From contig NZ_JARYGZ010000003.1 in assembly GCF_029906645.1 (NCBI RefSeq), positions 186,001-250,000 on the forward strand: a stretch of 64,000 nt of DNA, given 5' to 3'. This DNA comes from Sphingomonas oryzagri. Lineage in GTDB: Bacteria > Pseudomonadota > Alphaproteobacteria > Sphingomonadales > Sphingomonadaceae. Positions 28,246-37,989 of the stretch are shown here, piece by piece. Every line of letters starts with the position of its first letter. Within the stretch, counting starts at the first letter, position 1. Position numbers and translations under genes: made by a program. The notes under the pieces were generated by a model. The model was not told where the DNA came from. It saw only the letters and a program-made list of their open reading frames with translations, and ran no database searches.

Positions 28246-28824
28246 CTAGCCCCGGATGCGTTCCATATAATGCCGCCGGCACAATGCGACGTAGCGGTCG
28301 TTGCCGCCGATACCGATCTGGGCGCCGCTGGTGACGGCGTTTCCGCGCTCGTCGATGCGCAGGTTCATCGTCGCCTTGGCGCCGCAATTGCAGACCGTCT
28401 TGATCTCCGTAAGCACGTCCGCCAGCGCCAGCAGCGCCGCCGAACCCTCGAACAGTTCGGCGCGGAAATCGGTGCGGAGACCATAGCAGAGCACCGGCAC
28501 GCCCATCTCGTCGGCGACGCGGGCGAGTTGGAGCACCTGCGGCCGCGTGAGGAACTGCGCCTCGTCGATCAGCACGCAGCCGATCGCGCCGCCCTGCCGC
28601 GCGTCGGACACCTCGGCGTGGAGATCGGTGTCCGGATCGAAGGCCATGGCCTGCGCCTCCAGCCCGATCCGCGAATCGATCACGCCATGGCCGCCGCGAT
28701 CGTGGACGCTCGCGGTGAACAGCAGGGTCCGCATCCCGCGCTCGGCATAGTTGAAGGCGGATTGCAGCAGCTGGGTCGATTTGCCGGCGTTCATCGCCGC
28801 ATAATAGAAATAGAGCTTGGCCAT
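28246..28824 (-). CDS. tdk: Thymidine kinase (type II)
   Basis: 192 residues. The P-loop AAMNAGKST is at 9-17, the DEAQF catalytic segment near residue 88, and the zinc-site cysteines in CNCGAKA and in CRRH near the C-terminus. It phosphorylates thymidine with ATP in the salvage pathway. The ATG at 28824 is chosen because the family begins at MAKLYFYY. The longer upstream frame is an out-of-frame reading of the protease gene. Confidence 0.93.
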   Translation of the reverse strand: MAKLYFYYAAMNAGKSTQLLQSAFNYAERGMRTLLFTASVHDRGGHGVIDSRIGLEAQAMAFDPDTDLHAEVSDARQGGAIGCVLIDEAQFLTRPQVLQLARVADEMGVPVLCYGLRTDFRAELFEGSAALLALADVLTEIKTVCNCGAKATMNLRIDERGNAVTSGAQIGIGGNDRYVALCRRHYMERIRG

Positions 28825-28865
28825 CGCCGCCCGATCCCATGCGGGCGGGCGGGGCGCAAGCCGGC

Positions 28866-29381
28866 TCAGCTCTTGATGAGCGTCATCCGGTCGCCGGCGA
28901 TCGACACGGTGTCGATCCGACCGAGGAAGGACTGGCCGAGCAGCGCGATGTCGCTCGGCGTGTCGAGCACGGTCGCCTGCACGTTCATCAGCTGGATCTC
29001 GCCGATGCGCAGGCGGGGCAGGGTGACGGTGGCGGCGGTGATGATGCCGGATGCGGTCTGCATCTGGCGGTCGTAGTTGAGGTGATCGACATCGACGCCG
29101 ACGAAGCGCGCCTGCGCCTTGCTGAGCGCGACGGTTGTGGCTCCGGTATCGACGAGGAAGTTGAGCGATTTGCCCGCGACATCGCCGTCGGTGAAGAAGT
29201 GCCCCTGCCAGCCGCGATCGATCACGACGGTGCCGCCGCTGGCGTGGGGCGTCCGCCAGTCGTCGGTGGCGGCAGCGGTGGTCGCGGGCGCCGGCTGGGC
29301 CGGAGCGTGACGCGACAGCCCGCTGCCGACCGCGAGGCCGAAGATCATCGCCGAACCCAGGATCATCACCGCGCCGCGCAT
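28866..29381 (-). CDS. Membrane-anchored retropepsin-like aspartic protease
   Basis: 171 residues. One N-terminal membrane helix is followed by a retropepsin-like domain with the catalytic FLVDTGATTVALS motif and a closing LLGQSFLG segment, the pattern of the TIGR02281-type clan AA proteases of proteobacteria. As a half-size unit it would act as a homodimer in the periplasm. The ATG at 29381 is preferred for the signal anchor. Substrate unknown. It lies 41 bases before tdk. Confidence 0.85.
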   Translation of the reverse strand: MRGAVMILGSAMIFGLAVGSGLSRHAPAQPAPATTAAATDDWRTPHASGGTVVIDRGWQGHFFTDGDVAGKSLNFLVDTGATTVALSKAQARFVGVDVDHLNYDRQMQTASGIITAATVTLPRLRIGEIQLMNVQATVLDTPSDIALLGQSFLGRIDTVSIAGDRMTLIKS

Positions 29382-29447
29382 GTCCGCCCTCGCCCACAAG
29401 CAGCGGCACCATAAGAGGTGGGACTTAATGGAGCGTATCGGCTGCGA

Positions 29448-29957
29448 TCAGCCCCAGGCCAGCCCGATGCCATAATCGCGGATCGCGCGCGGCCAGGCGG
29501 CGGCCAGCGTTTCGAAGCGCGGACGGTCGTCCGCGTAGAGCGCGCGGATCGCCTCCTCGTAACCGGGCCGATCGCCGGCCATGGCGGTGAGGAAGCGGTA
29601 GGCGGCATTGCGACGGCCCGCGCCGTCGCCCTCCGCCTTGCGCGCGGCATCGACCAGCTTGCGGAGGGCCGCCGATGCGCCGCCGGGCTGCTCGTTCAGC
29701 CAGTCCCAGTGGCGGGGCAGCAGTGTCACCTCGCGCGCGACGACGCCGAGGGCAGGGCGGCCACGCCCGCGCGGCGCCTCCGGCTCGGGCGTCTCGCGCG
29801 GGTCGAAATCGATCTGGCGGCCGTCCTCGTCGTCGAACACCAGCAGATCGTCGGCGCGCGGCATTTCCGGCATGGCGGCGAGCGCTGCGACGATCTCGGC
29901 GCAGCTGCCGCTCGCCACCCACATCTCCTGCGCGAAGGCGGTATAGGTCTTCATCAT
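29448..29957 (-). CDS. DUF2239 family protein
   Basis: 169 residues. The conserved LLVFDDEDGRQIDFD and GVVAREVTLLPRHWDWLNEQ segments identify DUF2239, a family of cytosolic proteins with unknown function. The last third is helical and may hold DNA- or protein-binding helices, though this is not established. Two adjacent ATG codons (29957 and 29954) follow an AGGGAG site. The second gives better spacing. Confidence 0.8.
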   Translation of the reverse strand: MMKTYTAFAQEMWVASGSCAEIVAALAAMPEMPRADDLLVFDDEDGRQIDFDPRETPEPEAPRGRGRPALGVVAREVTLLPRHWDWLNEQPGGASAALRKLVDAARKAEGDGAGRRNAAYRFLTAMAGDRPGYEEAIRALYADDRPRFETLAAAWPRAIRDYGIGLAWG

Positions 29958-30025
29958 CGTCTCCCTGTTGCGGAAGGCGATTTATGCCCGGATCAAATTC
30001 GAGTCAATATAACCCGGATAAATAT

Positions 30026-30103
30026 CGTCATCGCGAGACGCGAAGCGGCGTGGCGATCCATAGGCGCCGCATTGGATTGCTTCGCTACGCTCGCAATGAT
30101 GAG
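30026..30103. repeat. Intergenic imperfect palindromic repeat
   Basis: The spacer between the DUF2239 gene and rbfA holds arms resembling CGTCATCGCGAGACGCGAAG and, inverted, TTCGCTACGCTCGCAATGAT around a GGCGCCGC centre. This matches a repeat class widely seen in sphingomonad and related genomes. It lies directly past the rbfA stop, so it may form the 3' end hairpin of the operon transcript. Confidence 0.65.
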
Positions 30104-30107
30104 GAGG

Positions 30108-30503
30108 TTATTCGCTCTCGGAAATATCCCGCGCCACGTCGGGGCGGCGGAGCAGCTTGTCGATGTGGCTGCCTTCGTCGAAGCTCTCGTCGGCGAGGAA
30201 CTTCAGCTTCGCGGCGAACTTCAGGTTCACGCGCTTGGCGACCTCGCGCTGGAGATAGGCGGTGTTGGTGCGCAGCGCCTTGATCACCGCCTCCTCGTCC
30301 GCGCCGAGCAGCGACTTGATGAAGACGGTGGCGTGCTTGAGGTCCGGCGACATGCGCACCTCGGTCACCGAGACGGTGTGGGTGGCGAGCACGTCGTCAT
30401 GCACATCCCCGCGCGCGAGGATCTCGGAGAGGATGTGGCGCACCTGCTCGCCTACGCGCAGCAGGCGGACGGAACGGCCTTCGGAGGTTTCGTTGTGACG
30501 CAT
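30108..30503 (-). CDS. rbfA: Ribosome-binding factor A
   Basis: 131 residues, KH-like RbfA family. [17 protein letters not shown] opens the protein, the middle has [19 protein letters not shown], and [18 protein letters not shown] forms the late strand and helix. It helps mature the 16S rRNA 5' end and 30S subunits, notably in the cold. It is last in the rimP-nusA-infB operon, separated from infB by a small membrane ORF. Confidence 0.93.
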   Translation of the reverse strand: MRHNETSEGRSVRLLRVGEQVRHILSEILARGDVHDDVLATHTVSVTEVRMSPDLKHATVFIKSLLGADEEAVIKALRTNTAYLQREVAKRVNLKFAAKLKFLADESFDEGSHIDKLLRRPDVARDISESE

Positions 30504-30508
30504 TTTTC

Positions 30509-30712
30509 TCAGACTATGCGGTTATCGTTTGCCCACCAGACCATGTAGGCGATCAGCCCCAGCAGGCCAGCACCGGATAGCATCGCCACGGCATCAACAG
30601 CTGCCCAGACATACCGCCGCGCGATCGCATCGCGACACGCCCCACGCCCGCCGGCAATAGCGACAAGTACGGCAACGGAGGCGAGAAGTACGACAAACAG
30701 TCTGTCGTTCAA
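30509..30712 (-). CDS. Small two-helix membrane protein between infB and rbfA
   Basis: 67 residues starting at TTG, with GGAGG eight bases upstream. Hydrophobic stretches at about 5-20 and 43-60 suggest two membrane helices. No family recognised. Third-position GC is visibly lower than in infB or rbfA (codons such as GTA, CTT, GCT, ATA), so it may be a late insertion or a weakly constrained ORF. It lies 24 bases after infB and 5 bases before rbfA. Confidence 0.5.
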   Translation of the reverse strand: MNDRLFVVLLASVAVLVAIAGGRGACRDAIARRYVWAAVDAVAMLSGAGLLGLIAYMVWWANDNRIV

Positions 30713-30736
30713 GATCTCGCCTCCACTTGGCCGATC

Positions 30737-33325
<2,589 letters not shown>

Positions 33326-33340
33326 CGACTACCCAAATCC

Positions 33341-34192
33341 TCAAACATCGTCGCCGGCGGCCGGGCCGTCGGCGTTTTTCAAACCCGTAAGAGCCGAAAG
33401 GCCCCGCGAAGAGTCGCGAGGCTCGGCCCCACTTTTCCGTCCGATAAATCCGCGCCAGCGAGACAAATCGTGCTCGACGCGGAGGGCGGCAGCCCGGTCT
33501 GTCAGCGCGACATGTACCACATTTTCGCGGCCGAGCGCCATGGACAATATGGTGCGGGGCAGCGGCAATACCAGACCCCGGAGGTCCGTTCCTTCCGCAT
33601 CCGACCCGACGCGCAGCGCCTGATCGAGCTTGCGGTTGCCGTCCTCGCCCGCATCGGCCGCGTGGAGCAGCAGATGGACGCGGCCCTTGCGCGCCGCCTC
33701 CCCGATCCGATCCGACCCCACCGAGACGGTGCCGGCGCGGGATTCGAGGCCGAGCCGATCGAGGAACGCGCGTTCAAGCGCGGTCTCGATCATCTGGCCG
33801 AGATCGTCGGGGATGGTCAGCGGCTTGCCCTTGAACGCGCGGGCGAGCGCGCCCTTGAGCTTGCCCTTCTTCTGCGCCGCGTCGAGCGTCTCGCGATCCA
33901 CGCCCAGCCATGCGCCCCGGCCCGGCGCCTTGGCGCGGATGTCGGGCAGGACGAGGCCGTCCGGCGAGATGGCGAGGCGGATCAGGTTGTCCTTGGCGTC
34001 GTGCGCGCCGGACAGGATGCACTTGCGCTCGGGAGTGTGCGCGTCGCCCTTTGCACGTCCTTCGACAAGCTCAGGACGAACGGAGGAAGAGGGTGCGACG
34101 CCCCCGTCACCGTTCGCACTGAGCGAAGTCGAAGTGCGTGCCCCAAGCGGGGCGTCAGCCTGTGGGCCGTTCAGATGCTCATCGTTTTCCAT
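33341..34192 (-). CDS. ylxR: YlxR-type RNA-binding protein with L7Ae-like domain
   Basis: 283 residues. The YlxR (DUF448) domain spans about 50-130 with ERKCILSG and APGRGAWLG; an L7Ae-like fold follows (about 130-240). YlxR proteins lie between nusA and infB and bind RNA, and a regulatory role in transcription or RNase P has been proposed. The N-terminal 50 residues are unusual: residues about 18-47 come from a palindromic repeat read in frame (34053-34141). The start overlaps the end of the tautomerase gene by 14 bases. Confidence 0.88.
   Translation of the reverse strand: MENDEHLNGPQADAPLGARTSTSLSANGDGGVAPSSSVRPELVEGRAKGDAHTPERKCILSGAHDAKDNLIRLAISPDGLVLPDIRAKAPGRGAWLGVDRETLDAAQKKGKLKGALARAFKGKPLTIPDDLGQMIETALERAFLDRLGLESRAGTVSVGSDRIGEAARKGRVHLLLHAADAGEDGNRKLDQALRVGSDAEGTDLRGLVLPLPRTILSMALGRENVVHVALTDRAAALRVEHDLSRWRGFIGRKSGAEPRDSSRGLSALTGLKNADGPAAGDDV
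34053..34141. repeat. In-frame palindromic repeat inside ylxR
   Basis: Left arm at 34053-34083 contains CCTTCGACAAGCTCAGGACG, and the right arm at 34110-34141 is an imperfect inverted copy containing CACTGAGCGAAGTCGAAGTG. This is a common dispersed repeat of sphingomonads and other proteobacteria, usually found between genes. Here it keeps the ylxR frame open and is read as residues about 18-47, including RTSTSLSANG and VRPELVEG, just before the conserved YlxR cysteine region. Confidence 0.85.
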
Positions 34193-34409
34193 CCGCAGTC
34201 GCGACCTCCTGCGGTTGGACGGGCGGCCGGTCGGCGATCAGGATGCCGCCGGCGCCGTAATTTTCGGTATTCACTTCCTCGATCACGATCTGGACGGCGG
34301 CCGGGTTCTTGCCCAGCCGCGCGACCAGCGAGGCCGTCACGTCCGCGACGATGCCCGCTTTCTGCTCCCTGGTTGCGGAGCCCGCCATCCTGATCGAGAC
34401 GAACGGCAT
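34179..34409 (-). CDS. 4-oxalocrotonate tautomerase-family protein
   Basis: 76 residues beginning MPFVSIRM. The Pro that becomes the N-terminal catalytic base after Met removal is present, and the length and beta-alpha-beta pattern fit the 4-OT family. Members tautomerise 2-hydroxymuconate-like enols, but many genomic copies have unknown substrates. The gene lies one base after nusA and overlaps ylxR by 14 bases, so it must be expressed with the transcription/translation operon. That setting gives no clue to a substrate. Confidence 0.85.
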   Translation of the reverse strand: MPFVSIRMAGSATREQKAGIVADVTASLVARLGKNPAAVQIVIEEVNTENYGAGGILIADRPPVQPQEVATADGKR

Positions 34410-34410
34410 C

Positions 34411-36063
34411 TTACGCGTCGTCCTCCGGCGCGAGCATCTCGTCCTCGACGGCGACCGCGCTCTCCTGCGCGGGCGTCTCGTCGGCGAACCAGCCGGCGGC
34501 GGTGCGGGCGGCCATGATGATCTCGTTGCCCTGATCCTCGGACAGGCCGTACTCGGCGAGCACGCCGCCCTTGTCCTCGACGCGCTGCGGCTTGGCCGGC
34601 GCACCCTCAGCGCGGCGACGCGGCTCGGCGCGCTTCTTCTGGACGAGTTCGTCGGTGGCGAGATCGCCCACGTCGTCGAGCGTCTTGACGCCCGCCTTGC
34701 CGAGCGTGACCAGCATCGCCTCGGTCATGTACGGCAGTTCGAGCAGCGCATCCTCGACGCCGAGGTTGGTGCGCTCCTCGCGGGCCGCGGCCTCGCGGCG
34801 TTCCAGCGCTTCCTGCGCGCGGCTCTGCAGCTCGGCGGCGAGATCCTCGTCGAAGCCCTCGATCGCGCTGATCTCGCCAGCGTCGACATAGGCGACCTCC
34901 TCAAGGCTGCCGAAGCCCTCGGCGACGAGCAGCTGCGACAGCGTCTCGTCGACGTCCAGCTCGCCCTCGAACATGTTGGAGCGCTCGACGAATTCCTTCT
35001 GGCGCTTCTCGGAGGCATCGGCCTCGGTCAGGATGTCGATCGCCTTGCCGGTGAGCTGCGAGGCCAAGCGGACGTTCTGGCCGCGGCGGCCGATCGCGAG
35101 GCTGAGCTGGTCGTCGGGCACCACCACCTCGATCCGCTCGTCATCCTCGTCGATCACGACGCGGGCGACGTTGGCGGGCTGCAGCGCGTTGACCACGAAG
35201 GTGGCGACGTCGGGCGACCAGGGGATGATGTCGATCTTCTCGCCCTGCATCTCCTGCACGACGGCCTGCACGCGGCTGCCCTTCATGCCGACGCACGCGC
35301 CGACCGGATCGATCGAGCTGTCGCGCGAGATCACGCCGATCTTGGCGCGCGAACCCGGATCGCGGGCGGCGGCCATGATGGTGATCACGCCGTCGTAGAT
35401 TTCGGGGACTTCCTGCGCGAACAGCTTCTTCATGAAGTCGGGGTGCGCGCGGCTGAGGAAGATCTGCGGGCCGCGCACTTCGCGGGCGACCTTGAGGATC
35501 AGCGAACGGATGCGATCGCCGACGCGCACCACTTCACGCGGGATCTGCTGGTCGCGGCGGATGACGCCCTCGGCGCGGCCCAGGTCGACGACGACATGGC
35601 CGAACTCGACGCGCTTCACCACGCCGGTGATGATCTCGCCGACGCGATCCTTGAACTCGCCATACTGGCGCTCGCGCTCGGCATCGCGGACCTTCTGGAA
35701 GATGATCTGCTTGCTGGCCTGCGCCTGGATGCGGCCGAACTCGATGGGGGGCAGCGGATCGACGATATAGTCGCCGATCGCGGCGTCCTTCTGCAGCTTC
35801 TGCGCGTCGGCCGGCGAGATCTGGGTGAAATAGTTGTCGACCGCCTCGACCACCTCGACCACGCGCCACAGGCGCAGGTCGCCGGTGCGCGGATCGATCT
35901 TGGCGCGGATGTCGTTCTCGGCACCGTAGCGGGTCTTGGCGGCGCGCTGGATGGCGTCCTCCATCGCCTCGATCACGATCTCGCGATCGATGAGCTTCTC
36001 CTTCGCCACCGAATCGGCGATGGCGAGCAGCTCTGCCTTGTTGGCGGACATGACGGTGGCCAC
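34411..36063 (-). CDS. nusA: Transcription termination/antitermination factor NusA
   Basis: 550 residues. The N-terminal polymerase-binding domain is followed by the S1 domain (VGEIITGVVKRVEFGHVVVD), KH1 and KH2 (DPVGACVGMKGSRVQAVVQE, AIGRRGQNVRLASQL), and an acidic C-terminal region with helix-hairpin-helix-like repeats. It controls pausing, termination and rRNA antitermination. A GTG at 36063 and an ATG at 36051 are both possible starts. The GTG is better spaced from AAGGA in the end of rimP. Confidence 0.96.
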   Translation of the reverse strand: MATVMSANKAELLAIADSVAKEKLIDREIVIEAMEDAIQRAAKTRYGAENDIRAKIDPRTGDLRLWRVVEVVEAVDNYFTQISPADAQKLQKDAAIGDYIVDPLPPIEFGRIQAQASKQIIFQKVRDAERERQYGEFKDRVGEIITGVVKRVEFGHVVVDLGRAEGVIRRDQQIPREVVRVGDRIRSLILKVAREVRGPQIFLSRAHPDFMKKLFAQEVPEIYDGVITIMAAARDPGSRAKIGVISRDSSIDPVGACVGMKGSRVQAVVQEMQGEKIDIIPWSPDVATFVVNALQPANVARVVIDEDDERIEVVVPDDQLSLAIGRRGQNVRLASQLTGKAIDILTEADASEKRQKEFVERSNMFEGELDVDETLSQLLVAEGFGSLEEVAYVDAGEISAIEGFDEDLAAELQSRAQEALERREAAAREERTNLGVEDALLELPYMTEAMLVTLGKAGVKTLDDVGDLATDELVQKKRAEPRRRAEGAPAKPQRVEDKGGVLAEYGLSEDQGNEIIMAARTAAGWFADETPAQESAVAVEDEMLAPEDDA

Positions 36064-36066
36064 GGT

Positions 36067-36597
36067 TCAGGCTTCCTTTTCGATGATGCGGTCCGCACCC
36101 TCTGTCGAGAGCGGTGCGGTGGCCTTGATGAGCGCGTCGGTCAAGAGCAGCTTGGCGGACGCGATGGAGGTGAAGGGGAAGGCGAAAGGCTCGCCCGACT
36201 TGAGCAGGGTGACGGTGATCGTCTCGCCCTCGACACCGGCGAGTCGGCCGTCGAGCTGCTTGCGACCGGCAATCTCTTCGGCAAGGCGGATGCGACCGTC
36301 GAAGCCCGCCCAGTCGATGAAGTCCTGAAGGCGGGTCAGCGGCCGGTCGATGCCCGGCGACGAGACCTCAAGCCGGTAGGCCTCCTCGATCGGGTCGGCG
36401 ACGTCCAGCACTTCGGAGATGCGGCGCGAAAGCGCCTCGCAATCGGTGATGTCGAGCTGTCGGGTGTCGGGCCGCTCGGCCATCACCTGCAGCGTCGGAT
36501 CGGACTTGCCGCCGAACATCGCCACGCGCACGAGGTCCAGCCCGAGCGCCTTGGCTTCGGGTTCGATCAGGCGGGTAAGCTCGGCGATGTCAGCCAT
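36067..36597 (-). CDS. rimP: Ribosome maturation factor RimP
   Basis: 176 residues, RimP family: an alpha/beta N-domain with LGLDLVRVAMFG and DCEALSRRISEVLD, the signature YRLEVSSPGIDRPL, and an SH3-like C-domain. It assists 30S assembly. First gene of the nusA-infB operon, its stop lying 3 bases before the nusA GTG. The ATG at 36597 follows GGAG by five bases. Upstream open frame extends far but is antisense to the sugar dehydrogenase gene and is rejected. Confidence 0.94.
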   Translation of the reverse strand: MADIAELTRLIEPEAKALGLDLVRVAMFGGKSDPTLQVMAERPDTRQLDITDCEALSRRISEVLDVADPIEEAYRLEVSSPGIDRPLTRLQDFIDWAGFDGRIRLAEEIAGRKQLDGRLAGVEGETITVTLLKSGEPFAFPFTSIASAKLLLTDALIKATAPLSTEGADRIIEKEA

Positions 36598-36685
36598 ACG
36601 ACTCCGGAAATAAGATAAACCGCCTCGTAGCCGGCCCCGGTGGGACCAGCCTCGGCAGAGTTTCCAATGTCGAGAAGGCACCGGC

Positions 36686-36714
36686 TGTATAATCGGGTTG
36701 ACGCCGCTCGGCAA
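36686..36714 (-). promoter_or_regulatory. Putative promoter of the rimP-nusA-infB operon
   Basis: On the minus strand TTGCCG (36709-36714) and TATACA (36686-36691) are 17 bases apart, the ideal sigma-70 spacing, about 90 bases upstream of rimP. The transcript would have a GC-rich leader of roughly 80 bases with an inverted GGCCGG/CCGGCC-like region that may fold. Inference from sequence only. Confidence 0.5.
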
Positions 36715-36756
36715 GCGTGGCCGTAAGAGGCGTGGGGGTTTTGGTTGAGGTGACCG

Positions 36757-37962
36757 ATGCGCCCGCTGATTTTCCTCGCTCTCGCCACTACGCTTGCGAT
36801 GCCGGCCGCCGCCGAACAGAATTTCGGCAACGCCAGGCCGAATCCGGTCCAGCCCTTCACCGCGACCGCCGTCGCGACGTTCGATACGCCCTGGGCGATC
36901 GCCTTCCTGCCCGACGGGCACATGCTGGTCACCGAGAAACCGGGCAAGATGTATCTGGTGAGCCAGACGGGATCGAAGCAGCTGATCAACGGTGTGCCGA
37001 AGGTGCATTATGAAGGGCAGGAGGGCCTGCTCGACGTCGCCGTCTCGCCGCACTTCGCCACGGACCGCATGGTCTACATCACCTATGCGGAGCAGGGCGC
37101 GGACGGTTCGGGCCTCGCGCTGGCGCGGGCCAGGCTGATCGGCACGTCGCTGGCCGGCCTGCAGGTCATCTGGCGGCAGATCCCCTACGGCAAGGGCGGT
37201 CAGGACGGGGGCATCGTCACCTTCGATCCGACCGGCAAATATCTGTTCCTGACGGTGGGCGAGCGGATGCGCTTCACGCCCGCGCAGGATCCCAGCCAGG
37301 CGACCGGCAAGATCCTGCGCCTGACGCTCGACGGCAAGCCCGCGCCGGGCAATCCGTGGGCGGGCAAGACGGGGGCGGCGAGCGTCGTCGTGACCGATCC
37401 GCCCAAGGATGCCGAGGCGGCCAGGACCGCCAAGGGTCGCACCGTGAAGTGGCCGGGCACCAACCTGACGCCGGCCGAGACGTGGACGCTCGGCCACCGC
37501 AATCCCTATGGCCTCGCCTTCGACGCGAAGGGGCGGCTCTGGGAGATCGAGATGGGGCCGAAGGGCGGCGACGAACTCAACCTGATCAAGCCGGGCAGGA
37601 ATTACGGCTGGCCGGTCGTTTCCAACGGCATCAACTATGACGGCGTGCCGATCCCGAAGCACGACACGCATCCGGAGTTCGAAAAGCCGGTGGTCTACTG
37701 GACGCCGGTGATCGCGCCCGCCGGCCTCGCTTTCTACGACGGCAAATTGTGGCCGCAGTGGAAGGGATCTGCCTTCATCGGCGGGCTGGTCAGCCAGGCG
37801 CTCGTCCGCATCGCCTTCGATGGCCCCAACGGCGCCCGCGAGGCCGAGCGCTGGGACATGGGCCACCGCATCCGCGATGTGGCCGAGGGGCCGGACGGCG
37901 CGCTCTGGGTGATCGAGGACGAGGATGAAGGGCGCCTGCTCAAGCTGACGCCCAGGAAGTGA
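36757..37962 (+). CDS. PQQ-dependent sugar dehydrogenase, soluble (Asd/YliI type)
   Basis: 401 residues. The signal peptide is about 1-20 (MRPLIFLALATTLAMPAAAE), followed by a six-bladed beta-propeller. The segments GHRNPYGLAFD and EMGPKGGDELNLI are the PQQ and active-site regions of soluble aldose sugar dehydrogenases. It oxidises aldoses in the periplasm and passes electrons to the respiratory chain. It needs PQQ, whose synthesis genes are not in the window. GAGGTGACC precedes the ATG. Convergent with the ClC gene. Confidence 0.9.
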   Translation: MRPLIFLALATTLAMPAAAEQNFGNARPNPVQPFTATAVATFDTPWAIAFLPDGHMLVTEKPGKMYLVSQTGSKQLINGVPKVHYEGQEGLLDVAVSPHFATDRMVYITYAEQGADGSGLALARARLIGTSLAGLQVIWRQIPYGKGGQDGGIVTFDPTGKYLFLTVGERMRFTPAQDPSQATGKILRLTLDGKPAPGNPWAGKTGAASVVVTDPPKDAEAARTAKGRTVKWPGTNLTPAETWTLGHRNPYGLAFDAKGRLWEIEMGPKGGDELNLIKPGRNYGWPVVSNGINYDGVPIPKHDTHPEFEKPVVYWTPVIAPAGLAFYDGKLWPQWKGSAFIGGLVSQALVRIAFDGPNGAREAERWDMGHRIRDVAEGPDGALWVIEDEDEGRLLKLTPRK

Positions 37963-37989
37963 GGCGCGGCGCCCGGTGCGCCGCCTCGC

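Noticed and set aside
28246-29412. 388-residue version of thymidine kinase
   Set aside because: The extension overlaps the protease gene in another frame; the thymidine kinase family starts at 28824.
36688-36693. TATAAT as a plus-strand promoter of the PQQ dehydrogenase gene
   Set aside because: No reasonable -35 element at the right distance on the plus strand; the same bases fit better as part of a minus-strand promoter for rimP.
36067-37866. 599-residue version of RimP
   Set aside because: The N-terminal extension is antisense to the sugar dehydrogenase gene; the ATG at 36597 has a good ribosome-binding site.
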